From the NCBI GenBank assembly GCA_002404995.1, contig DHKY01000003.1:1-64000 (forward strand): DNA of 64,000 nucleotides, read 5' to 3'. The translations under genes were made by a program, and so were the position numbers. Numbering within the stretch: the stretch's first letter is position 1; each line of letters opens with the position of its first letter. The notes under the pieces were generated by a model. The model was given only the letters and a program-made list of their open reading frames with translations. It did not search any database and had not been told where the DNA came from. This DNA is from Caryophanales bacterium UBA4682. Lineage in GTDB: Bacteria; Bacillota_I; Bacilli_A; RFN20; CAG-288. Shown piece by piece: positions 1 through 7,696 of the stretch.

Positions 1-25
1 CACTTAACTGGTACTATCCTTTATC

Positions 26-52
26 AAAAAAACCTCAGGGATATCCCTGAGG
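26..52 (-). terminator. Rho-independent terminator after nth
   Basis: Positions 33-52 form a perfect palindrome (8-bp arms CCTCAGGG/CCCTGAGG around ATAT). On the minus strand it is followed by seven T (A run at 26-32). It lies about 75 bp past the nth stop codon, so it ends the cca-dnaD-nth unit. Confidence 0.85.
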
Positions 53-126
53 CCGGCAAAAGGAATTTCTGGACCGAAAAGCTTTTACCATATTCTATTC
101 TACCATAGAATTTTGGACTTATTACT

Positions 127-831
127 TTAAATTGAATTATTTTCTGTTTTCGCAGAATCTTTTGCCTTGGTCTTAACTCTTCTGTTATGACTATAGTAAC
201 TGCAAAAAGACGAAAATGGACATTTTTCACAAGATGGAGCAATGCTTTTGCACCTTTCGCGACCAAAGAGAATTAAAGAATGATGCCTGTCGATTGCATG
301 CTCGTCTTTGAATAATTTTTCTAGTTCAGGTTCTGTTTTCTCGGCCGTCAGGTTGTCCTTAACGAGTCCAATCCGGTGAGTTACCCGGAAGATATGGGTA
401 TCTACTGGAATATAGGGATAATCATACAATTCTGCAAGTACAACACCGCTTGTCTTATAACCGACGCCAGGAAGTTTCCTGAGAAGCTGTCTGTCTTTTG
501 GTACCTTTCCGCCGAATTCGTTCAATAGAACCGAAGCTGCCTCAATAAGATAGTTTGCTTTGCTTTTTCCAAGGCCGACATGCCGAATGCATTTCAATAT
601 TCCATCTCGGTTTGTACCTGTATAATCTTCGAGTTCCGGAAAGGAAGTAAATAAACATTTTGTGGCTTCATTGACCGATTTATCCGTAGCCTGCGCAGAC
701 AAAATAACAGCAAAAAGAAGTTCCCAGTCTTTTGTGTAATGAAGAAACGAACTTGTTGGAGGATAAGCCTGGTTCAAATAAGATGCGACTAATTTAGCCT
801 TATTTACCCGAGTCAATGGTCCAGTCCTCAT
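127..831 (-). CDS. nth: Endonuclease III (DNA glycosylase/AP lyase)
   Basis: Base-excision repair enzyme that removes oxidised pyrimidines and nicks the abasic site. About 234 aa. The helix-hairpin-helix LPGVGYKT (about residues 120-127) supplies the catalytic Lys, and the following VDTHIFRV supplies the catalytic Asp. The C-terminal [4Fe-4S] motif C-x6-C-x2-C-x5-C is complete (Cys 194, 201, 204, 210). The 5' end overlaps dnaD by about 32 bp, as in the dnaD-nth pair of other Firmicutes. The ATG at 831 has no clear SD. A TTG at 816 preceded by GAGGAC starts closer to the E. coli Nth N terminus and may be the true start. The family is certain; only the start is open. Confidence 0.95.
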   Translation of the reverse strand: MRTGPLTRVNKAKLVASYLNQAYPPTSSFLHYTKDWELLFAVILSAQATDKSVNEATKCLFTSFPELEDYTGTNRDGILKCIRHVGLGKSKANYLIEAASVLLNEFGGKVPKDRQLLRKLPGVGYKTSGVVLAELYDYPYIPVDTHIFRVTHRIGLVKDNLTAEKTEPELEKLFKDEHAIDRHHSLILFGRERCKSIAPSCEKCPFSSFCSYYSHNRRVKTKAKDSAKTENNSI

Positions 832-1453
832 TGTTGAAAAGATCGCTGTAATCGACTTTCTTTCCCGTCTCTTCATTTACGGTCGAGGTTCCAATGGTCG
901 CACGTCCCTGACTTCTCTGCCTCTCGCGGATCCTTTTGTCCGCATTCGAAAAGGAAATACCAGAGGGTCTCACGGATTTTTCAAGGGCTTCCTTGATCCT
1001 GCTTTGGCTTACTCCGTCCTGGAGCCAGCGGGAAAGGTACTGGCGCTGAACAGAAGAGATTTCCTTGCTTCCCTGGAGATGCTGGACATAATCATAAAAT
1101 TCGTTGTCTGCTTTGACTGCTTTTCCGTTTTCCTGTCTCAGAAGAGTGTCCTTGATAAAATCATCGAACAGTCTCTTTTTGAAAGGACTTAGGGAAGAAC
1201 AATAGGAGTTGCCTGATTTTTCCATGCTGATGACTTTTTTCTGCATAAGTCTTGCAAGGCAGGCATCAATATCATCGGAAGAAAGGTGCCTGAAAGGAGC
1301 TAAGGAATCGGCTGTCAGAAGCAGATTCGGTTCATCTTTCAGTAATTCATCCGAAACAAGAATAACCCTGACGTCATTCTCGCTCAATTCATAATTGAGA
1401 TAACGTTTTACCAACCTGGATTTGAAATCAAAGTCCTGATAGCTGATTTCCAT
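800..1453 (-). CDS. dnaD: DnaD-like primosome / replication initiation protein
   Basis: 217 aa. The N-terminal half looks like a winged-helix dimerisation domain. The C-terminal half (about residues 125-185) resembles the DnaD/DnaB_2 domain, with a W-containing helix and a hydrophobic ALEKSV-type helix. Family members help load the replicative helicase at origins. The identification leans on position directly upstream of nth, the classical dnaD-nth arrangement, because the sequence is divergent. The start is set by AAGGAG 7 nt before the ATG at 1453, one base after the upstream cca-like stop codon. Confidence 0.72.
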   Translation of the reverse strand: MEISYQDFDFKSRLVKRYLNYELSENDVRVILVSDELLKDEPNLLLTADSLAPFRHLSSDDIDACLARLMQKKVISMEKSGNSYCSSLSPFKKRLFDDFIKDTLLRQENGKAVKADNEFYDYVQHLQGSKEISSVQRQYLSRWLQDGVSQSRIKEALEKSVRPSGISFSNADKRIRERQRSQGRATIGTSTVNEETGKKVDYSDLFNNEDWTIDSGK

Positions 1454-1454
1454 A

Positions 1455-2135
1455 TTATTCTCCTTTCGTATAGGCAAAGCCGAGGTCCAGAAGCTTGATC
1501 CTTTCACTACGGAACTCGGCAGGACACTTATTCACCTCTTCTTTGATTTTCGTCTTTTTAAGATTAATAATCAAGCTCCGCGATTTCCTCCTGGCATGAT
1601 AAAGTCGGTGAGTTATTTTCAGGTTCCTTTCTTTGCTGAAACGATAAGCACGGAGTATACGAAGCGGGTCTTCTTCTAAGCGTTTCTTTGGCGAGCCAAT
1701 CCTTACAAGTCTGCGTTTTCGCAAATCTTTTAGACCACGTCTAGTTGGATCAATGATTTCACCGTTTTTATCCGCATATAACGAATTGATTGTAAAATCA
1801 CGCCGCTTATAGTCCTCATCGATAGTATTTACAAATATAAGGTTGCCAGGATGACGATAATCTTTATAGCCGTTTTCTCTTCGCCTAGAGGCCAAAGTGA
1901 TTGAAAAACCATTCAGCTTAAAGGATACCGTCCCGAAAGCCGAGGCATACCCATAAGGGAATTCCTTTTTCACAATTTCAGGCTCAAGTGAAACAGCGAA
2001 ATCAATATCCTTGCTCTCCTTATGCCTGAGGTTGTCCCGAATGAATCCGCCCACTAAAAAGACATTGTCCTTGCCTAACTTATCGGAAATCAGATTCACG
2101 ACATCACTCACATTTTTTTCTATTTCGATTTTCAT
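1455..2135 (-). CDS. cca: Short class II tRNA nucleotidyltransferase (CCA-adding type)
   Basis: 226 aa. The head domain is intact: VGGFIRD near residues 28-34, the metal-binding DIDFA motif, RRDFTINSLY, and the nucleotide-selecting EEDPLRILRAYRF block. Class II enzymes of Bacilli run to about 400 aa with body and tail domains that hold the tRNA. Here the protein ends shortly after the neck and dnaD begins one base later, so no missing C-terminal part lies downstream. It could be a minimal CCA-adding or repair enzyme, or a related nucleotidyltransferase. The ATG directly follows the U-tract of the HU terminator and has no SD. The tRNAs in this window already encode CCA, so a repair role would suffice. 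Confidence 0.75.
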   Translation of the reverse strand: MKIEIEKNVSDVVNLISDKLGKDNVFLVGGFIRDNLRHKESKDIDFAVSLEPEIVKKEFPYGYASAFGTVSFKLNGFSITLASRRRENGYKDYRHPGNLIFVNTIDEDYKRRDFTINSLYADKNGEIIDPTRRGLKDLRKRRLVRIGSPKKRLEEDPLRILRAYRFSKERNLKITHRLYHARRKSRSLIINLKKTKIKEEVNKCPAEFRSERIKLLDLGFAYTKGE

Positions 2136-2164
2136 AAAAAAGACCGCTATATATTATAGCGGTC
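2136..2164 (-). terminator. Terminator after HU gene
   Basis: A 10-bp stem (GACCGCTATA/TATAGCGGTC, 2142-2164) with a 3-nt loop is followed on the minus strand by TTTTTT (2136-2141). The next three bases are the ATG of the cca-like gene, so the terminator occupies that gene's 5' leader. Confidence 0.9.
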
Positions 2165-2192
2165 AAAGAATCAATTCAAGAAATACCGGAGA

Positions 2193-2498
2193 CTACTTTT
2201 CGTTAACCAAGTCTTTTAAGGTCTTGGAAGGTTTGAACTTGACTGCTTTCGAAGAAGGAATCGTGATTTTCTCTTTTGGAGAAGCTGGATTAACGCCTTC
2301 ACGTTCCGGACGCTCGACCAGAGTGAACTGACCGAAACCTGCAATCTTAACTGTTCCGAAATCCGGATCAACTAAGCCTTTGGCAATCTCGGCAAAGACA
2401 GCCTCGACAACCTGGACGGCATCGCCTTTCTTCCTACGGGCCTTCGTCACTAATTGTTCAGCAATATCTTCCTTGGTGATAATTTTTTTATCTTCCAT
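2193..2498 (-). CDS. hup: HU/IHF-family DNA-binding protein
   Basis: 101 aa, slightly longer than the usual 90. Nucleoid protein that bends DNA as a dimer. The pattern is typical: an N-terminal helical dimer region, then GFGQFTLVERPEREGVNP as the beta-arm region with the intercalating proline, and a C-terminal KAVKFKPSKTLKDLVN helix. The start at 2498 is chosen because AAAGGAG precedes it by 9 nt and the upstream codons do not match the family. It is a single-gene unit with its own promoter and terminator, downstream of der as in many Bacilli. Confidence 0.96.
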   Translation of the reverse strand: MEDKKIITKEDIAEQLVTKARRKKGDAVQVVEAVFAEIAKGLVDPDFGTVKIAGFGQFTLVERPEREGVNPASPKEKITIPSSKAVKFKPSKTLKDLVNEK

Positions 2499-2526
2499 CA
2501 GCTGAAACTCCTTTCTATGTATGGTT

Positions 2527-2555
2527 AAGATACCACGAATGAACGACAAATGCAA
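2527..2555 (-). promoter_or_regulatory. Sigma-A-type promoter of the HU gene
   Basis: On the minus strand TTGCAT (-35) is separated by 17 nt from TATCTT (-10). The predicted transcription start is near 2520, giving a leader of about 22 nt with an AAAGGAG ribosome binding site. Confidence 0.7.
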
Positions 2556-2661
2556 ATATTTTTGAATTCTAGCTTGTTTAAAGGGATTTTTTAGACAGAA
2601 TATTATTATTTAGCTTAAATTTTCAAGCCAATTGACCTAGTAAAAAATGTAATAGCTAAAT

Positions 2662-3993
2662 CTACTTCCCGCCAATATTGTCTTCCCGCTTTGCTCGGAT
2701 TAAAAGACGTATCGGGCAATTATCAAACCCAAATTCCTTCCGGATTACATTTTCCAGATACCGTTTATAGGAAAAGTGGAAATAATTGGGGTTATTGCAG
2801 AAAACAATGAATGTCGGAATGGAATCCTTTGTCTGTGTGATATAACTGATTTTCAAGCGGCCACCATTAAAATCAGGTGCCTCATTATCGAGCTGAGCTC
2901 GCCTGATTAAAGAATTCAACAATGAGGAAGGAACTTTTTTGTTTAAGTTTGTCTCAATATCATCCATTGCTTTGAAGATAGCATTGATATTGGTAGCATT
3001 AATAGCAGAAGTAAAGACGACCGGAGCAAAGTCAAGGAATCGCAGATATGCCTTCCTCTCCTTGACAAAATTCTGTTGGTCCTGTGGACCATGGGAATGA
3101 AGGTCCCACTTGTTCACTACAAGAACCACCGGTTTATTGTTGTCCCTAGCATAAGACGTCACATGGATATCTTGACTGACAAGTCCCTCGGAAGCATCAA
3201 TCAGAAGAAGAATCACATCGGCACGTTTTGCCGCATCAGCCGAACGGATGACGGCGAATTTATCAAGGTCTTCTTCAACCTTTCCCGGCCGTTTTACACC
3301 CGCTGTGTCAATCCTGACATACTTCTTTCCATTCCGTGTGAAAGGAATATCAACACTGTCTCTTGTGGTTCCCGACATTGGGGAGACGATGACGCGCTCT
3401 TGGCCAAGAATAGCATTTGCCAAAGACGATTTGCCGACATTCGGGCGTCCTAATAAGGCAAAGGTCAACGAACCTTTATAGTCATGAATCTGCTTCTTCG
3501 GAAGACGTGCAATGGCATCATCCAGCCTGTCTCCTAGGCCAAGGCCATGCTCTGCAGAGATAGCATAAGGATCCCCTAAGCCAAGAGAATAAAAATCATA
3601 AACATTTCCAAGCCTTGTCGTATCATCGATCTTATTGACAATCAGCCTGACTTTCTTTTTGTAAGGCCTAAGCTTTTCAGCAACAAAAAGATCGTTGTTG
3701 CTCCTTCCAACTCTGCCGTCAACTACAAAGAAAATGAGATCTGCTTCCTTCTCCGCAAGTTCTACTTGGTTCTGGACTTCCTTCTGAAAAGGAATCTTCT
3801 CCTTCGTGATACCACCCGTATCAATTAAGGTAAAGCTCTTATCGAGCCAATGGCCTGTCCCATAGTTACGATCTCTCGTAATACCAAATTCTTTGCCGGT
3901 GATTTCCTTGACTTCATCGGTGAGACGATTGAATAAAGTCGATTTTCCGCTTGAAGGAGAACCAACTAAAGCAATAGTTCCTAATTCTTCCAT
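2662..3993 (-). CDS. der: Ribosome biogenesis GTPase Der (EngA)
   Basis: 443 aa with the family's hallmark tandem GTPase domains and C-terminal KH-like domain; acts in 50S subunit maturation. First P-loop GSPSSGKST at residues 11-19, DTGG at 58-61, NKID near 120. Second P-loop GRPNVGKSS at 182-190, followed by DTAGV and NKWD. The first P-loop departs from the usual GRPNVGKST but keeps G-x4-GK-S/T. The start overlaps the cmk stop by 13 bp, so the two genes are translationally coupled, matching the cmk-der-HU order of Bacilli. Confidence 0.97.
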   Translation of the reverse strand: MEELGTIALVGSPSSGKSTLFNRLTDEVKEITGKEFGITRDRNYGTGHWLDKSFTLIDTGGITKEKIPFQKEVQNQVELAEKEADLIFFVVDGRVGRSNNDLFVAEKLRPYKKKVRLIVNKIDDTTRLGNVYDFYSLGLGDPYAISAEHGLGLGDRLDDAIARLPKKQIHDYKGSLTFALLGRPNVGKSSLANAILGQERVIVSPMSGTTRDSVDIPFTRNGKKYVRIDTAGVKRPGKVEEDLDKFAVIRSADAAKRADVILLLIDASEGLVSQDIHVTSYARDNNKPVVLVVNKWDLHSHGPQDQQNFVKERKAYLRFLDFAPVVFTSAINATNINAIFKAMDDIETNLNKKVPSSLLNSLIRRAQLDNEAPDFNGGRLKISYITQTKDSIPTFIVFCNNPNYFHFSYKRYLENVIRKEFGFDNCPIRLLIRAKREDNIGGK

Positions 3994-4658
3994 TTGATAC
4001 CTGCTTTCTGTTCAAATAGGCCTAATATCGCCTTCGTTTCCTCTTCGATTGTCCTTTTTGAAGTATCCAGGACAATAGCATCAACTGCTTTCGTAAGAGG
4101 AGAATTTTCACGATGGGAATCAATATAATCCCGCCGTTGAATATCTTTCAGGATTTCATCCTTTGAACATGGGATGCCCTTTTTCACAAATTCTTCATAA
4201 CGTCTTTCTGCACGTGCTTCTGCGGAAGCAATCTGATAGATTTTCAGATCCGCATCGGGTAGGACAACAGTGCCGATATCGCGTCCATCCCTGACAACCG
4301 AATGGCTCTTTGCCATTTCGCGCTGAAGGGCAACCCTTTTCTCTCGGACTTCTAAGTGAGCACACGCATAAGAAACCTGATTGGAAACCTCCGGAGTGCG
4401 GATTTCCTCACTGACATCTTCACCATTTAAATAGGTCCGGCCCTCTTCATCTTCCTCGATGCTACAAGAAGAAAGAAGAGAAATTGCATCTTCTCTCGAT
4501 TTCGTATCTTTTTTCTCTCTCAACCTATAAAGGGTAAAGGCACGATACCTCGCCCCTGTATCAATATATAGAAAATCTAGCGCTTTGCTCACACCTTTGG
4601 CAGCTGTAGACTTCCCGCTTGCAGCAGGTCCATCAATAGCAATTGAATAATATTTCAT
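3981..4658 (-). CDS. cmk: Cytidylate kinase
   Basis: 225 aa, the normal length. Phosphorylates CMP and dCMP to the diphosphates. P-loop GPAASGKST at residues 10-17; DTGARYRA follows in the position of the family's DTGAMYRA motif, and RDGRDIGTVVLPDADLKIY is the signature CMP-binding segment. Start and stop overlap both neighbours (4-bp ATGA overlap upstream, 13 bp with der). Confidence 0.97.
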   Translation of the reverse strand: MKYYSIAIDGPAASGKSTAAKGVSKALDFLYIDTGARYRAFTLYRLREKKDTKSREDAISLLSSCSIEEDEEGRTYLNGEDVSEEIRTPEVSNQVSYACAHLEVREKRVALQREMAKSHSVVRDGRDIGTVVLPDADLKIYQIASAEARAERRYEEFVKKGIPCSKDEILKDIQRRDYIDSHRENSPLTKAVDAIVLDTSKRTIEEETKAILGLFEQKAGIKWKN

Positions 4659-5047
4659 CCCTGGCTTCCTTTCCAGACAAAGACAATAATCAGAATGACA
4701 ACAGCTAGAACCGCAGCCAAGGCTAAGGAAAGAAAGACGTACTTCAGAATTTTTTCTTTCTTTTCCTTCTTTTGTTTATCCAAATACAGTTTCTTTGTCT
4801 TTTCTTCTATCTGTTTCTTATCTAGCTCTTCCTTTGCTTTCCTCAATTCATCCACAGACAAAGACAAGGTCGAAGTCGTAACAACAGGAGTATTGGAACT
4901 TTGTTCCTTCTTTTCCTCCTTTGTCTTAGGAAGCGAAGAAGGAAGATGCTTTTTCCTAGTCTTAGTCTCTTCAAAAGAATACGTATCCCTATTCGCAATT
5001 TTATCCCGCAGCTCTTTATATAAAATAACCCGACTTTTGTTTTCCAT
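4655..5047 (-). CDS. Small tail-anchored coiled-coil membrane protein, unknown function
   Basis: 130 aa, not recognised. It has three visible parts: a charged N-terminal segment with a KELRDKIANRD-type helix, a Lys/Glu-rich stretch likely to form a coiled coil (about residues 65-100), and one C-terminal hydrophobic segment of about 24 residues ending WKGSQG. That predicts a protein facing the cytoplasm and anchored by its C terminus. The start at ATG 5047 follows GGTGG. A TATAAT (rc of 5068-5073 region) lies about 20 bp upstream. The stop overlaps the cmk start (ATGA), so it heads the cmk-der unit. No enzymatic motif is seen. Confidence 0.6.
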   Translation of the reverse strand: MENKSRVILYKELRDKIANRDTYSFEETKTRKKHLPSSLPKTKEEKKEQSSNTPVVTTSTLSLSVDELRKAKEELDKKQIEEKTKKLYLDKQKKEKKEKILKYVFLSLALAAVLAVVILIIVFVWKGSQG

Positions 5048-5123
5048 ACAAAACCACCATTTATTATTATATCGAATAAAGAAAGAAAGAGAGAAGGATA
5101 TGCAAGGGAATTTCAATATTCTG

Positions 5124-5152
5124 TTGCAGAACGGAAGGCGAAAAGGTAAAAT
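5124..5152 (+). promoter_or_regulatory. Promoter of tRNA-Thr
   Basis: TTGCAG, a 17-bp spacer and TAAAAT end 10 bp before the mature tRNA 5' end. The predicted start is about 5159, leaving a very short 5' leader for RNase P to remove. Confidence 0.75.
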
Positions 5153-5162
5153 ATTATTCGCT

Positions 5163-5238
5163 GCCGCTATAGCTCAGTTGGTAGAGCGGCTGATTCGTAA
5201 TCAGCAGGTCGGAAGTCCGATTCTTCTTGGCGGCACCA
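5163..5238 (+). tRNA. tRNA-Thr (anticodon CGU), CCA encoded
   Basis: 76 nt with a 7-bp acceptor stem (GCCGCTA with TGGCGGC, one G-T pair), discriminator A and encoded CCA. The anticodon stem GCTGA/TCAGC carries loop TTCGTAA, giving anticodon CGT, which reads ACG. The T stem GGAAG/CTTCT pairs, but the T loop reads TCCGATT, so position 55 is C where T (pseudouridine) is almost universal. Confidence 0.95.
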
Positions 5239-5246
5239 TCATTAGA

Positions 5247-5277
5247 AAAGCCTGAGGTTCTTCGCCTCAGGCTTTTT
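5247..5277. terminator. Bidirectional terminator between tRNA-Thr and rplQ
   Basis: 8-bp stem GCCTGAGG/CCTCAGGC (5250-5272) with a 7-nt loop, a T run on the plus strand (5273-5277) and an A run on the left (5247-5249). It lies between the convergent ends of tRNA-Thr and the 15-kb ribosomal operon and probably serves both. Confidence 0.85.
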
Positions 5278-5289
5278 CATTAACCAGAA

Positions 5290-5694
5290 TTAGTCGACGA
5301 AGGCTAAGATGGCCATCGGGGCATTGTCGCCACGACGATTATAGGTCTTTAAGACCCGGGTGTAACCGCCATTGCGATCTTTGTACTTCTTGCCATAGAC
5401 TTCGAACAGAATCTGAAGAGCGTTCTTTCCAGTCTTAGGATCCTTGAACTCTTCGTGGACATAACGAGCAGCAAGACGGCGGGCAGCTAAATCACCTTTT
5501 TTTGCATAGGTGACTAAACGCTCGGCATCCTGCTGAGCACGCTTTGCAACAGCAAGAGTGACTTCGACATGGCCAGTGACAATCCTCTGGCTGATAACAT
5601 TGCGAAGCCTGGATTTCTCACGGCTATAGGTCCATCCGGTCTTAAAGCGGACACCGCCTTTGCCATGGACATTGCTTCTTCCAATCGTACCCAT
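5290..5694 (-). CDS. rplQ: 50S ribosomal protein L17
   Basis: 134 aa, slightly longer than the usual 116-127. Near-exit-tunnel protein of the large subunit. The start GTIGRSNVHGKGGVRFKTG is divergent from the family's typical RKLGR opening, but the central RNVISQRIVTGHVEVTLAVAK and the C-terminal GGYTRVLKT-RRGDNAPMAILAFVD are diagnostic. Last gene of the fused S10-spc-alpha operon, directly after rpoA. Confidence 0.96.
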   Translation of the reverse strand: MGTIGRSNVHGKGGVRFKTGWTYSREKSRLRNVISQRIVTGHVEVTLAVAKRAQQDAERLVTYAKKGDLAARRLAARYVHEEFKDPKTGKNALQILFEVYGKKYKDRNGGYTRVLKTYNRRGDNAPMAILAFVD

Positions 5695-5714
5695 TGTAGA
5701 TTACCTCACTTTAA

Positions 5715-6701
5715 TTACTTCGACGAATCGTCACGCTGCAGGTATAAGCCATACACCGCAAGTTTGTCCAGGATTTCCTTGTAGGACTTCTTTCCGAGGT
5801 TACGGACAGTCCTAAGCTCAGATTCCTTCCTGTTGCAGAGATCCTGAACGGTCTTTAAGCCGTTACGCTTAAGACAGTTATAGGAGCGGACAGAGAGATC
5901 GAGATCTTCAAGCGTCCTTGCGGAATACTTGTTTTCTGTTTTCTCTTCGCTGACAGACCTGACAGTAGCAGACTTTACGGCAGCATCAAGCTCTTCGAAG
6001 AGTTTGAAGTGCTCGTCTAAAATCTTTCCTGCGAGAGCGACAGCATCGCTCGGAGCCATCGAGCCGTTCGTTTTGACTTCGATGATGAGCTTCTCGTAAG
6101 AAGCATCATAACCGACACGAGTCGGTTCGACCTTGATCTGAACTTTTTCGATAGGAGAATAGTTGGAATCGACAGCAATCCGACCTAACGGCCAGGACGG
6201 ATCTTTGTTCTCTTCAGCAGTGACAAAGCCACGGCCTTTCTTTGCATGGAGAACCATCTTAATATGTCCGCCTTCGCTTAAAGTGCAGAGCGGCCTATCT
6301 TTGTTAACAATCGTTACCCTATCCGGGCAAACGATATCTCCGGCTTTAACGGTCTTTTCTTCTCCGTTATTGCTATTGACCTTATTCTGGACATCCAGAC
6401 GGAGGACATAATCAGCATCTTTCTTATCAGAATCATCCTTGAGGACAAGATTCTTGATGTTCAGGACGATCTGAGTAAGATCTTCCCTAACGCCCTCGAG
6501 AGGAGTGTACTCATGACGAGCACCTTCGACTTCGATAGCATAGACAGCTAAGCCGGGCAGAGAGGAGAGAAGGACTCTCCGGAGTGCGTTTCCAATGGTA
6601 ACACCATAGCCCTGTTCAAGCGGTGAGATTGTGAAACGGCCGGACGTATTCGTCACATCGGCTTTGCCGATTTCGAATTTCGGTTGTTCGAATTCTTTCA
6701 T
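5715..6701 (-). CDS. rpoA: RNA polymerase alpha subunit
   Basis: 328 aa, normal length. The N-terminal dimerisation domain (about residues 1-235) contains LEQGYGVTIGNALRRVLLSSLPG, and GVREDLTQIVLNIKNL follows. The C-terminal domain (about 262-325), with DLSVRSYNCLKRNGLKTVQDLC and LGKKSYKEILDKL, is the helix-hairpin-helix that contacts UP elements and activators. Lies between rpsK and rplQ as in other bacteria. Confidence 0.98.
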   Translation of the reverse strand: MKEFEQPKFEIGKADVTNTSGRFTISPLEQGYGVTIGNALRRVLLSSLPGLAVYAIEVEGARHEYTPLEGVREDLTQIVLNIKNLVLKDDSDKKDADYVLRLDVQNKVNSNNGEEKTVKAGDIVCPDRVTIVNKDRPLCTLSEGGHIKMVLHAKKGRGFVTAEENKDPSWPLGRIAVDSNYSPIEKVQIKVEPTRVGYDASYEKLIIEVKTNGSMAPSDAVALAGKILDEHFKLFEELDAAVKSATVRSVSEEKTENKYSARTLEDLDLSVRSYNCLKRNGLKTVQDLCNRKESELRTVRNLGKKSYKEILDKLAVYGLYLQRDDSSK

Positions 6702-6725
6702 TCAGACTCTCCTTCCCTTTATTCT

Positions 6726-7145
6726 TTAGCCACGAGGACGCTTTGCCGGACGGCAGCCGTTATGCGGAATCGGAGTGACATCCGCAATAGATAAGACCTT
6801 TAATCCAGCAGCTTCTAAAGCGCGGACAGCAGTCTCACGACCCGGGCCGGGACCCTTGATTTCGACATCAACGCTCTTTAATCCACGATCGACGCAGACC
6901 TTAGCAACGTTCGTTGCAGCAAGCTGAGCAGCGAACGGAGTGGATTTACGGCTTCCGGAATAACCGGAAGTTCCTGCACTAGCCCAAGCGATGACTTTTC
7001 CCTGTTCATCGGAAATAGAAACAATCGTGTTCGAATAGGAAGCGTGAATGTGTGCAACGCCTTTTGTAAAGTTAAGACGGGCTTTCTTTTTACGGATAGT
7101 CGTCTTCTTTGCTTTGGCAGTAGTTTTTGTAGCAGTAGCAGCCAT
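6726..7145 (-). CDS. rpsK: 30S ribosomal protein S11
   Basis: 139 aa. Platform protein of the small subunit. The N terminus is an Ala/Thr/Lys-rich extension of about 20 residues. The core has GVAHIHASYSNTIVSISD and SAGTSGYSGSRKSTPFAAQ, and the conserved end PIPHNGCRPAKRPRG is present. Confidence 0.97.
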   Translation of the reverse strand: MAATATKTTAKAKKTTIRKKKARLNFTKGVAHIHASYSNTIVSISDEQGKVIAWASAGTSGYSGSRKSTPFAAQLAATNVAKVCVDRGLKSVDVEIKGPGPGRETAVRALEAAGLKVLSIADVTPIPHNGCRPAKRPRG

Positions 7146-7163
7146 GACTTCTTTTTCCTCCTA

Positions 7164-7538
7164 TTACCTAGTTGCCTTCTTATGGTTGGCAACAGTCTTA
7201 CGCGGACCTTTGCAGGTACGAGCGTTTGTTTTGTCCCGCTGACCACGGCACGGAAGCGAGCGTTTATGACGCTGTCCGCGATAGGTTCCGATTTCTTCGA
7301 GACGTTTGATGTCTAAGGCAACCTGACGACGTAAATCGCCTTCGACGACATATTTAGCAACTTCGGCACGAACAGCAGTAAGCTCTTCTTCAGAGCAATC
7401 CTTGACACGTTTCGTTCCGTCGACTTTGGCATCGGCACAGATTTTCTTAGCAGTAGTCCTTCCAATTCCGTAGATATAACGGAGGGAATAAACAAGCTGC
7501 TTATCGTTCGGGATATCAACACCAGCAATACGAGCCAT
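7164..7538 (-). CDS. rpsM: 30S ribosomal protein S13
   Basis: 124 aa, normal length. Head protein that contacts the P-site tRNA and the 50S subunit. Begins MARIAGVDIPNDKQLVYSL, contains YGIGRTTAKKIC and LDIKRLEEIGTYRGQRHKRSLPCRGQR, and has a basic C-terminal tail. Sits between rpmJ and rpsK as is standard. Confidence 0.98.
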   Translation of the reverse strand: MARIAGVDIPNDKQLVYSLRYIYGIGRTTAKKICADAKVDGTKRVKDCSEEELTAVRAEVAKYVVEGDLRRQVALDIKRLEEIGTYRGQRHKRSLPCRGQRDKTNARTCKGPRKTVANHKKATR

Positions 7539-7556
7539 ATTCCTATAGTCCTTTCT

Positions 7557-7670
7557 TTAACCCTGTCTCTGCTTATGTTTCGGATTAGAGCAGATGACCC
7601 TGACACGACCCTTACGTTTGATAACTCTGCATTTATCGCAAATCGGCTTTACTGAAGCTCTTACTTTCAT
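7557..7670 (-). CDS. rpmJ: 50S ribosomal protein L36
   Basis: 37 aa, the normal size and easily missed. Begins MKVRASVKPICDKC and ends NPKHKQRQG. The zinc ligands Cys11, Cys14, Cys27 and His32 are all present, so this is the zinc-binding (C+) form. The infA-rpmJ-rpsM order is canonical. Confidence 0.97.
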   Translation of the reverse strand: MKVRASVKPICDKCRVIKRKGRVRVICSNPKHKQRQG

Positions 7671-7696
7671 TTTGAGTTTCTCCTTTTCTTCTTCAA

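Noticed and set aside
1..126. Open frames across the left edge
   Set aside because: They overlap nth in other frames or the terminator at 26-52; nothing conserved or with a ribosome binding site was seen.
1455..2135. cca as a frameshifted fragment of a full-length gene
   Set aside because: The next gene begins one base after the stop codon and no body or tail domain sequence appears in any frame downstream.
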